DNA of 64,000 bases from Ceratothoa steindachneri (lineage: Eukaryota; Arthropoda; Malacostraca; Isopoda; Cymothoidae). Below the pieces are notes generated by a model. That model saw only the letters and a list, made by a program, of their open reading frames with translations. It had not been told where the DNA came from and did no database searches. Each line of letters starts with the position of its first letter. Positions within the stretch are counted from its first letter, which is position 1. The translations under genes were made by a program, and so were the position numbers. The DNA lies in assembly GCA_963969495.1 (NCBI GenBank), contig OZ018337.1:83674777-83738776 (forward strand), given 5' to 3'. Below are positions 49,140 through 59,420 of this stretch, piece after piece.

Positions 49140-49560
49140 AAAAAAAGATTGGTGTATAGTCGCGTGAGCTTAGTGGCGTGCGACTCTATCTATATCTCAC
49201 TATGTCGTTCAGTCGGTCCCTCTTTTGCTTTTCTTTTGTTTTGTAATAATATTGTAATTATTAAGCAAATTCTAAGGAACTTTAAAGCTCTTATGTTCTT
49301 TTACATTCTTTTTGGAATGACATAATTTTCAAGGTTCCCCCAAGGTTAGCCCTGGAATTATTTTGTCTTGGCAATAACCTCATAACTATTCGGCAGATTC
49401 TAAAACAAATTGAAACCTTTATGTTTTTTTACATTGTATTTCAAATTATATAATTGCTAAGGCCCTCCCAAAGTTATTTTGGAAATTATTTCAAATATTG
49501 AAGGTTTAAAGGTCATAAATCAGAATAAGTGTGAGAACATGACTTTGGTCAGCTGACCTT
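49140..49560 (+). repeat. Dispersed repeat D, copy 2
   Basis: Begins near TAGTCGCGTGAG and CTCACTATGTCGTTCAGTCG. Two tandem units of about 125 bases follow (roughly 49244-49370 and 49371-49495), each with TTTACATT and a CCCTCCCAAAG/CCCCCAAGG block, then a tail with ATAAATCAGAATAAGTG. Confidence 0.75.
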
Positions 49561-50089
49561 CTTCATTTACCAGAGCCTATCAGATTTACGACCTCCTCAA
49601 TATTTTTATATTTTATTTTTTAAAATGACTCAAAGAAAGAAATTTATATCTACCCAAAAAATTACTCTTTAAAAAAAAACATTCTCCATAAATACCATAT
49701 TTTTGGAATGCAACTTTTTAATATTTTAAATGTTTCTTTCTTACTCATTTACGTCTATTCGAAACTTTTATCAAAGTTATTTTTAAGAGTTTAGAAAAAT
49801 CTTCATCTAATGATTCGGAATTTTTTAAAACAAAAATACTTACAAATCGTCAAGTTCAGAGAATGTATTAAAATTAAAGCGTGGCTGTTTTGTTTTTTTC
49901 TTAATAGAAGCAAAATTAGATTGGGAAAAAAAAGGTTCGAGCATCAATTTTTCCCTATATTAAAAGGATCCATATTTTAAAAGAATTGCCTTTAGGCTTG
50001 AAAATAAGCATGGCTGTGAGAAAATCTAGAATTAGAGTAAATTATTAGAAGATAGATACTCGAAACCTCTCTATTTTTCTTAGAAAAAC

Positions 50090-50480
50090 CCGTTGGTAGA
50101 GCCAAATAATAATAATACCTTAATCAGCTAAAAAGTCTCCTCGATTTCATCAACCCTCTTCATGAACGTTGAACATACGATTAATCGGATTAGGTAATTC
50201 CTATTATTACCCAAACCTAACCCCACTGGCTAGAAGCTTATTTTTCATTCATACAAAAGGTTAGAAGTGCAAAGTTCTGCGGGGAAATTATGAATATCCG
50301 TTTTCTGTTAAAGGAAATGTTAGCTTATACAAAAGGCTTCTTTAAATTGCTCTTAGGGTTGTCTCTTCTTATATGTAACGCGCCAGAAAAGGGCTGAGGA
50401 ATTCCAGGAAACTTTTCTAGCGGTTTAAGGAATTATCATTATATCCTTTATACAACCACACTGTCTAAAAATTTATTGTT
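50090..50480. repeat. Foldback (MITE-like) element
   Basis: The two halves are imperfect reverse complements: AATACCTTAATCAGCTAAAA near 50115 pairs with the TTTTCTAGCGGTTTAAGGAA region near 50412, and CCTCGATTTCATCAACCC with GGGCTGAGGAATTCCAGG. Arms are about 180 bases with a short centre near 50280. No coding capacity. A half copy lies at 36781-36990. Confidence 0.65.
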
Positions 50481-50533
50481 CATTCCTAAAAAAATACTTA
50501 TATATGAAATAACACAATAAGAATGTTAATATA

Positions 50534-51895
50534 ACGAAAGCTTGCTAATGGAGATAGTCCGTGTGAAGTCAACACTTCGTGCACACGCCTCTGCCTCTGT
50601 GCCCTTTTGTCAGCAGGTCTAAATACGAGCCAAGAATTAGGTCTCGGAGATATATATTAAATCCATATTTCTCCACCAATTAAATTCTCTATCGGTTTTT
50701 ACATGAGACAGAAAAATACTTTGAATTGAAGAGCTTTTTTCTCTCATTTTAAATTTACCGCTTTTCGTTAGATTTCCATAAAAGTAGTCGCAGATTCTAA
50801 TAGATTTGATGGCCATTAAATTGGATCAAAATGGTGATTGCAGGAGGCTATTCTGTCTCACATGCCACGAGGTGTTTCGTTCAACCAAAAAAAGGCCGGA
50901 ATTTAATATCACAGTCCAGGATTTTGGCGTTTAACTAGGATTTAATTGGAAGCCTTTCTTTCAGTTAAGTGAAAAAATAAATCCTGAAAACCAAACGAAA
51001 TTTCAATCAAACGTTTTAAAAAGCAGCTCCAAAAAAGAGGATGAAATTGGAAAAATATTTTGAGGCTACTTAACGAAATTGGTTAAAATTTCAATGGAAT
51101 ACATTATGTGGAAAATTAACAAGGCAAATAAATGATAAATAAAATTTATTTATTTCTCTATACACCCCTCATTTTGCTTTTTAAAGTTGTTGCCCCGCTA
51201 AGGCCTGGTGGTAATCCTCCATTTTTCGTTACTGTTATGTGAAATATAAGATAATTTCCAGTGCTTAACTCTTTTGTCTTAAACCTTCTAATTTAAATCA
51301 CTCATTTTTGGTTTTATTTATGAATAAATACTATAAATATTGCTTTATTCGAATAGCTCTTTCTAGTAGTTATGATTTTGGTAATCCTTTAAGAGCACTT
51401 TTGAAAATATGCCAATCCTCATAAGGTGCCTCGTTATATGTACACCCTTCATTCAGACTTGAGGTTTCGCTCCTTAACATTTAGCGTCTACGCATTTTCC
51501 AAAACTTTCACCGCATTATTTTTTAAGTTTCCCATTTCTCCATAAACTTTCTAATAAGAGCCCTCTTTATGTTCCTTTTCCTACTCCACACGCCACCCAT
51601 GATCCCAATTTAATATGAATCTTTAAATAATTCTTAGAAAAAGGACGGCCAAGTACCTCTCAAATTTTCCCCTTTTCTTTTACCAGCTCCAATGGACTTT
51701 CTCCTTTAAATTATTCAAGTAGTAAATTACAAATCAAAGTTCTCCCACCCATTTTAAAGATTGGTTTAATAAACGGGAAGAAATTAAATCAGAGAGATAT
51801 GATCCTTTTTATTTATTATACTTCACGTCAACTTTAGAGACTTTCAATCATCGCCTTAACATTCTAAAAAATCTTTCAAACTTATTTAGAAATCA
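50534..51895 (+). repeat. Dispersed repeat A, copy 2
   Basis: Longest copy of the family, starting AACGAAAGCTTGCTAA and ending near GACTTTCAATCATCGCCTTA. Aligns along its length to 17334-18665. Confidence 0.7.
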
Positions 51896-53069
51896 TTTTC
51901 ACATAACAATCTTTTATTTATATAGTTCAAATTATTACAGAATTTTGAGATCGGTCTAATAGTTTCTGTGAGCTTTTTTATATTTTGCACAATTCAAGAA
52001 TTATCGAGAAGTTCTTAAGCCCTTTTTTGTTGCCGCAACTCGAAATTCTTATTCTAGAAGCCAAAATTGCTGAAATTTTCTTTGATATTATATCGAAAAA
52101 TAATTACACAAGTCTAATCCAATACTAGGTAAAAGAAAATTTTCCTATAATTTAGCCTCCGGTGCAGTCGGTAATAAAAAAATTAAGAAATTTGTGACAA
52201 CGCAAACTCCTTTGTTAAAGTCTTCCTCGGAAAATTCCACTTCGCACATATGGAAGGATCGTTAGTTCTCGTATAAATAGCCTAAGACTACCTATATAAG
52301 AGATAAACGATCATCTAGGCGAGGAAGGCATGATATAATATGGAACAATGATCAATATTTTTTTATAAATCGGTAATGCCTCGGGGCGTCACTGGAAGAC
52401 ACCTTTATTAAAAAAGCATTCATTTACAAGCTCGGCTGAAGCACGCTAATGATCTTTTGAATAAAGCTTTAAATTCTGACAGATATGAAATATTATAGTC
52501 TGATGAAAGGAATATTTAGTTTTTTGGCGAAAATGATGTCAGGTATGTTTAGCGAATAAAGTGAGTACACAACGTTTAAAAATAGAAAGGGATGTATTAT
52601 GTTATAAGTTATTTTCTGTGCCAAAGGCCTCAGTAAGTTGCCTCGTTTGAACATTATGATGAATAAGGAATACTGCATGAGAGGATATTTAAGAATATTC
52701 AAAGAAATATGCGCGTAACTATTGATTAGAAAGAATATATGAGTCATTCAATATGAAAACACTACCAAACCTACATCGAAAAAGATCTTATTCAAATATG
52801 TAGAAAGAATCTAAAATATACAATATGTAGTTACCATCATAGTCACCTGACATCAACTCAAAGATATTTTATGGCTAAGCTGAAGGACAGGTGTTATTAT
52901 TCAATGGGTTGGATGCGCCATTTCCTAGGTCACTAGATAAATGAGAGAGAGAAAAGCAAAACAGCAAATATCAAACGAGAAACAATTAATTGATGAAAAG
53001 ATGATAAGAGATTTTGCCTGATTAAATTATAAACCCAGGATTCATGGCCTGAAAACGTAAAAGGAACTG
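51896..53069. other. AT-rich stretch, nothing recognised
   Basis: The minus-strand frame at 52493-52747 has no family motif; no repeat partner found. Confidence 0.4.
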
Positions 53070-53820
53070 ACTACGATTTGAGGGAGAGGGGTATGGCTTT
53101 CTAGGGAGTGTATATTTATTATATTTGAATTCCACCTACCATCATTCGCATACGCACATCTCGTTTTGTTCCTATCCCCTCGCTATCCATTATTTCTAAA
53201 TGGCAACACCATTTTGAATTGCAGCAAAATAGTAATTTTAATAAATTCAATACTTCTATAGCAGTAAATACAGCAATATTATTTTCCTTGCCATATTTCA
53301 GCTTTAGGACTTCGCCTTTCAAAGCACTGAATAATGTATCATGCTAGCCATTTATACCATCGTGAATGGACTCATTGATGCGAGTGAGAAATATTAGAGA
53401 TCGATAAGATAAATGAATAAAAGTGGGAAAATCTCATGGCTTGACATTATTTGTAAAAATAGTAAGGATTTTTATAACGAAAACTATCCATTCATATAAA
53501 TTAGTGTAAGAAGCCATTCTTCAAATGCACTGAGTTTTAGACTTAAATAGAAAACAAAGGATCATACAGGAGAACTTTTTAGCAGAATCTCTTATGTTTA
53601 ATAATAAAAACGAGGTAAAGAAAGTTCTTGCTAAACCATTATATAATTTTGAATGACTACATTTATAATGGTTCAATACTTTCAAAATATGGACAAATGT
53701 AGAGAATATGCGCACACAAGCTCTAAGGTGGGCCAAACAAGGCGACAACGGTTATTGTACTAAGAGTGCGATTTAAATAGATAGCGGCAGCTTCGTAACC
53801 AAGGAATGTACCAAACACAA
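53070..53820 (+). repeat. Dispersed repeat C, copy 2
   Basis: Partner of 32110-33210. The best conserved parts are the GAATGGACTCATTGATG region near 53363 and AATCTCTTATGTTTAATAAT near 53587. It is shorter than copy 1 by internal gaps. Confidence 0.65.
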
Positions 53821-53929
53821 GGACAAAAAATATATTTTTAATACACAATAAATAAAAGGCACAACTATAAATATGGATCTATATTTGGGTACATAATTAA
53901 GACGGAATTAAGCTCCGAATACTAATTTG

Positions 53930-54390
53930 ATATCTTGGGTTATTGAGTGGTTATAATGGAAGATGTACTAAATGCCAATAGTAGGGCCTTTACGCCTATG
54001 AGATTCAACACAACACAGTTTTCAAGAAGTTTCATTCCTAACACAACTAAAATGTGGAATGAACTTCCTACTGTTGTTGTTGAGTCCTTGGAACTTCAGA
54101 AATTTAAAGTGGGTGCTAATACATTTTTAATTAACAGAAACTTATAACTTTAATATTTTATTCATTATCCACACATATATAATATTATAATATTTTTAAC
54201 ATTATAGCATTTAATTTTTTTTTTTTTTTTTTTTTTTTAATTTTCTATTTATTTATTATGTTTTTCTTAATCTTTGTTTCGTTTTTTCCATACCAGGTTT
54301 CTTTCCCCGCTGGGGCCCTTGGGCTTATAGCTATTTGCTCTTCCAGTTGGGGTTGTGGCTTGGAACTTTAATAATAATAATAATAATGAT
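53930..54390 (+). mobile_element. 3' end of a non-LTR retrotransposon with (TAA)n tail
   Basis: A coding tail is followed by a 3' UTR with a 24-base T run (54215-54238), the GC-rich CCCCGCTGGGGCCCTTGGGC segment near 54308, and a terminal (TAA)n at 54369-54387. Such 5'-truncated LINE copies are normal products of target-primed reverse transcription. The TAA tail and the CTTGGGCTTATAGC segment suggest an I/Nimb-type element; that family name is inference. Confidence 0.7.
53947..54147 (+). pseudogene. LINE ORF2 C-terminal tail
   Basis: The frame encodes TTQFSRSFIPNTTKMWNELP and VVESLELQKFKVGANTFL. The pattern R-T-x-x-F-S-R-S-F-I-P-x-T-x-x-x-W-N-x-L-P is the standard C-terminal end of many LINE reverse transcriptase proteins. 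Everything upstream (reverse transcriptase, endonuclease) is missing; the copy is 5' truncated. The ATG at 53947 is not the original start. Confidence 0.75.
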
Positions 54391-55330
54391 TGATTTACTT
54401 CATTTTAACTCGAGAGTAAAGTCGGGCAAACATGAAGGAGGTCTTGTTGACCTTGATTACTCACGGGTAGTAGTGACAAAAACCATCAGCGGGCGTGGGC
54501 TACTTTGTCGAACTTGTGTTTGCGAGATATGGGCCTCTTTTTCTTAGGAGGTCACCGAACGAACTTCGTAGGGGGGATGGGGTGGAAAATGACTTTTCCC
54601 TACTTGAAATTCGAAAGGCGGGGTGGATGGCTTCTAGACACTCGACTAGAGCAGGCTAACGGGCCTCTTGTCCTTAAGAAGTCCCCAGAAAAACTTCAGA
54701 GGACGGCTTCTCCAATCGTTGATCCGGAGGCGGTTAATAAAAGCTGGCGTTGCCTCACAAGACTCTTTTTCCTGACCCGAAGATACGGGTGTGATTTCCA
54801 CTCTCCCGTGGCTTGCGACCGTCCTTCAACTTCTCGGGAGAGAGCTTTTTGAATTGCACTCCTTTCGGAAAAGTCTCAGCTAACAAAATCTGAATGTAAT
54901 CCTGGAGTGAGGGCATATATACTGGAAGTTCTCCAAAACACCGAGAGAGATTGAAACCTTCTCTAACATTCTTTACTGATCGTGACAACCCTAGCGTCTA
55001 CTTGGGGTGAAATTTCAAAGACAGGGATCAGGGGGCCAGACGGGCGACAAGCAACGAGAGCCATAAAAGCGGTTCACGGTGAATCCTTCAAAGTATTTAC
55101 CCGACCTAAGTGGGAGGGGGGGAGATTGTGACAGCCGGAAGGTAGCCCCAATTTTAACGTGAATTTCGTGACGTCTCCAAAAAAGGTGAGGTCAAAAATA
55201 GGGGGGGGGGGGGAACCGGCTCGCTTTCTCTCCCAAAGTAATATCTTAGGAGGTGGGGAAATAATATTATTCCCAGGGGTTCTCTCCACAAATACCACAT
55301 CCAATATTTGAATTTATTTTGTCTGACAGG
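54391..55330. other. GC-rich block of unknown origin
   Basis: Markedly GC-richer than its surroundings, with open frames on both strands (54505-54852 plus; 54755-54988 and 55074-55304 minus) and a run of 13 G near 55200. The plus frame contains GGWLLDTRLEQANGPLVLKK, repeating an earlier theme at the DNA level (CGGGCCTCTTGTCCTTAAGA near 54660 resembles TGGGCCTCTTTTTCTTAGGA near 54530, about 130 bases apart). No known family; probably transposon DNA. Confidence 0.35.
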
Positions 55331-55639
55331 TAATTACCAATTTAAGCCTAACCAAATTCTAGAATCTCCTCCAGCACAAGGCCTTCCCTATGCGCTGGGA
55401 AAAAAATTCCGCCTGGAATTCCCCCACATATATAATACAGCGTATTGAGATTTAAACCAATAAATATGCTACCTTAATTATTAGACAACATAAGCGGCCA
55501 TAAGTTTTTATACATAACTCGAAAGAGACGATGAGTTAACCATCTTTAACCTGCATTGATCATGATTTAGAGCTGCTTCCGTTTTAGGCGCCCAGCTGTA
55601 ATAGGCATTGCAATATAAGAAGCATTACCTTCACTGTAT

Positions 55640-56150
55640 ACACTAAAGTAATCTTTAGGGACCAGACCTGGACTCTAGGGGGGATGGTTGAGGTCCTCGA
55701 ATCCGCACTCGTGGAGGGCAGCTTGTGCAACTCTGGCTTTGTGGACTTTGACGACGTTAAAGTGGATCATGGGGCGTGAGGTTTCTAGAGACCTAACGGG
55801 CAGAGACCTTGGTGATGGACAAATTGGCTTGGATGATGTTGATAACACCTCCATGTGATATTCCAAGTTCTCGCTCGATTTCTTGGAACTTCACCCGTCG
55901 GTTTTCGAGGATCATCCTCTCCACACGAGTCACATTTTACTCGTTGGTCACGTCTGACGGGCGTCCTGGACGGGATCATCTTCAAGGGACTCACGCCCAT
56001 AGCGGAACTCTCTATTCCATTGAGCAATGGTTGCATAGGAAGGGGCAGTGTCAGTTTAAACTGCAACCATGTGTTCAACGATCTCTTTTGCATTCTTACC
56101 TCCTCTGTTTTTCCCTACCGATTCGAAAAACTTATTGACCGCCCCTCGTA
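55640..56150 (-). pseudogene. Internally deleted mariner transposase
   Basis: The minus strand starts TACGAGGGGCGGTCAATAAG near 56148, which resembles a mariner terminal repeat. Coding-like segments follow in shifting frames: NAKEIVEHMVAV, APSY-TIAQWNREFRYGRES and ERELGISHGGV, the two helix-turn-helix parts of a DD34D mariner transposase. Directly after the LTPHDPL region the sequence jumps to KVHKARVAQAALHECGFEDL, NHPP and SPGLVPKDYF, which is the far C-terminal part around the third catalytic aspartate. The two first catalytic aspartates and the DNA between are missing, so this is a deletion derivative, and it has further stops. No matching left terminus was found. Confidence 0.75.
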
Positions 56151-56299
56151 TTTAGTTCGGTTTAACAACTACTTTTTTATAATTGATATTGGAAAGCAAA
56201 GGCTTAGGCGAATTTAGGTGTCCCATTGTATCCAACTGGTCAACACGAGGTGAAGGTGTGGTTGTTCAACTCTGAAATCACCCTAACAGCAGTGGGGTT

Positions 56300-56570
56300 C
56301 TTTTTGTCTCGTGTGAAACTATAATTCACTATGTCGATCCGTCAGTCACCGTTGTGCTCCTTTTTTTTATAAACATCATAACTATTTGACCGATTCAACG
56401 GAAATTTGAAACCCTTATTTTGTTTTACATTCTCTTCAATTTTTATAATTCTCAAGGTCTCCCAAGGTATTATTCCAGGAATTATTAAAAGTTTTAAAGG
56501 TCTTAATATGTTAAATCAGAATAAGTGAGAGCACACAACGTTGGTCGGCAGACCTTATTTTCAAATGTGC
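56300..56570 (+). repeat. Dispersed repeat D, copy 3
   Basis: CTATGTCGATCCGTCAGTC near 56327, one unit of about 125 bases with TTTACATTCTCTTCAATTTT and CTCCCAAGG, then a tail with TTAAATCAGAATAAGTGAGA. It has one unit where the other copies have two. Confidence 0.7.
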
Positions 56571-57837
56571 AGATTATTTTCTACTGAGCGCCGAAATATG
56601 TAAAAATAAACAAAATATAACAGCCTTCTCTTAAATGTAATTTATACATTTAATTAAAACTTTTCCAAATCGTTATTTGTGTTTCTTCATTTGACCTAAT
56701 AAAAGAAGATATGGATCCCAAAATATATTGATGTCTTTATATGCAGGAAGAAGTCCGAACGATTTTGAACCACTTATAATATAAGAATTCAGGCCATTTC
56801 TAAGTACTTGTGAAAGATTTAGCTTTTTGACTGAAATATCAGTTGTTCGCTGGTCCTAATATTCGAAATCAATTCCATATTCAAGGACGTCAGAAAAAGT
56901 GTTTCACTACAAAAAAAACGAGGAAAAGAATTAATTTTAGTCGTCTAACAAAGATTTACACCTCAGTAAATGTTGGTAGAAGTTTAATTACATTCTTTTC
57001 AATAAAGTTTTCAGAAAGCCTCTAGTGATTGTATTTTGGCAAATTTTTACTCCCCTTAATTAGAAAATACACAATATATTCGCGTATATAAGACGTGCGT
57101 ATATATGCAAGTATTTCAATGTCAGTCTTGTTTGACACCTCAATGGATATTAGGTAGACTTTGAAAAGGCAAAATCAATATCTTTACATGAGAATCTATG
57201 CGGTTCTTTTATTCTCCGCTCTTAGCTGATTATTACAAAAGTGGAGACAAATAAACCAAATAAGTAGTAATTAACTGGAAAACTAGAAATTTACTTAAAA
57301 CAGAATAATGCAAATAAAGATGAGAGTCGTGAATGAATACAATAATAAAGGCTAAATATGTAGAATGAAAAGTGTATTAAGACAACTTTAAATAAGTTTT
57401 TTAAATTAACGAAAAATCGAACTATGAAATATCCAAACTATTAATGGTCATTTTTCCATTATGCAAATGGAATTTTGTTTAATAACCTAATTTTAAATTG
57501 TTTGAAGATCACATTTTGTTTTATATAGACAGAAAAACCTCCAAATTAGTCTCGCTTTCACCAATAAAATTATGAACTTTTTCAGGACTGATAAAAAAAC
57601 GATTAAAAGATCAGTGAAAAGAGACAAAATTTTAAACAAAGAACATTGTAAAATTCGAATTGCCAAACCGCTTCATATAATGCATTAAAAATAATAATTA
57701 ACCGCAAAATGGCAAAGGTTTTCATCTAAGTTTTATTAACTGATGAAATTCACTTACGCATTTTTTGAGCTTCATCGAAGAATTCTTATTAGGAGGGCAA
57801 AAGCGGAGCACTTCCACTCTCACGAGTCATAACCCAT
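56571..57837. other. AT-rich stretch, nothing recognised
   Basis: No motif-bearing frame or repeat pairing found. Confidence 0.4.
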
Positions 57838-57840
57838 ATT

Positions 57841-57918
57841 CATGATGACTCATCCGTACACTATCCATGATGGCTTATCCGGATACTATCCATGATGACT
57901 CATCCGGACACTATCGAT
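57841..57918 (+). repeat. 25-bp tandem repeat, three units
   Basis: The unit CATGATGACTCATCCGGACA plus CTATC is present three times with one to three differences, starting near 57842, 57867 and 57892. Each unit holds a TGACTCA site. Confidence 0.9.
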
Positions 57919-59189
57919 GTCTGGGACTGATTCTCATCTAAAGGAATTATAGCGCTAATAGGTTTGCCCAAGAAAATTTCAAGAAGCTCGAAAGGATACC
58001 AAAATGAGCTTCATTTGCCACCTTTTCACTACAGTTCAGAACCAACTTGAGGATGATAACTCTATGTTAAGCATGATCCCGCACATCCTCACAAATCAAA
58101 ATCAATGACAAAGTTCTTGACTGAAAAATAACATCGGACTCTGCAGCCTTATCCGAGGATTGCTTGTATTTGAACCTAAATAGATAATTCGTATCGATAA
58201 GTAAACTGTTAGTTGATCATTATTTCGCATACAATTGTGACAGTCGCGGGTGTGTATCCAAATAAGCAAGAAATATCAGTCAAGATATTATCACAAATTT
58301 GGTATTTTGCAACAAAAAAACGAATTAAATTTTTCCTGAAATAAAATGGAGCTCATTGTAAATATTGACTGCGCGTATCAATTAAATATATTTGTGAAAA
58401 CAATGGATTTAGGCTCTAAATTATGATACCATCATAATAAACCAAAATATAATGTTAGAATAGTTCCATTTACATTATTATATCAAAATATAGAGTAAAC
58501 TTAAAACTTTTGGACATGCTTGTACAAGCCAAGCATCTAAAGAAGTGAAGCATTAAAGATCATTTGAACAAGCACTGCCTCAAGTTTAAACATCCATTTT
58601 TAGATGACTTGGATGAATAGGTTACAATATTTTTGAGATATTATTTTACTGTGATAGTTATTCTTTATTACGAATGTCAACTTCCTTGTACTCATCTTAG
58701 ATAGAATTCCGCTATAACTTTATCATTTCTTTTAAAAGAAGGTTAAAGTTTTCAATTGCCTTAATCCTTTATCTTAAAACAGATTTAAAAAGGGTGTTCC
58801 AAAAACAGCGCCCAATTTGAAAGGTGAAAAATTAAAACGATTTCTTTTTTAACATGGTTATCTTCTGCTTTGTTGTAATAAGTTATGACTCCCTTTAATA
58901 AAGGAAATATAAGGTAGCCCATATATCCAACCGTACTGAGTCTGCAGACATATGCTCATCGAATTTTCAGCAAAGTCTGTCACAGATGTGTCGAAGCCTC
59001 CAATCAAACGCTTGATTCTACTGGCACTAAATCAGCAGCACAGGCAACAAGGTTTTTGTTTCCCAAATCCACTAATTAACCAATTAGAGACCTCTACGTT
59101 CTACAGTTAGGCAGAAGTTCCAGAAAACAACTCAAAGGGATCACCCAGCGAGCTACACTCCTTGCACTCTCTTCAAACTATAGGGGAGC
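57919..59189. other. AT-rich stretch, nothing recognised
   Basis: No supported gene or repeat. Confidence 0.4.
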
Positions 59190-59420
59190 GGCCGAATAAA
59201 ATGCTAGTTGACGATGAAATTGGTCACTACCCTGACATCATCGAGCACGTCCCATTCTAAATCAAGCTGTGCATCCGTAGAACACAATAGCAGATCGAGG
59301 TAATAAAGTCACGCCATTATTAAGCCGTGATACATAAACTCATCCAAAATTCTGAGACTAAACACTAGTTTCAAAAACTAACCCCTAGGATTCATTGTAT
59401 AGTGTGCAAAAATAATAGGA
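59190..59420 (-). pseudogene. Possible LINE endonuclease scrap
   Basis: The minus strand reads NPRG-FLKLVFSLRIL, then YLDLLLCSTDAQLDLEWDVL and DDVRVVTNF. The order N-x-R-G-x-x-L ... L-D-L-x-L-C-S ... W-x-V-L-D-D fits the C-terminal half of jockey-type APE endonucleases, in which the final S-D-H motif would follow; here it is degraded. Short and diverged, so a chance resemblance remains possible. Confidence 0.35.
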
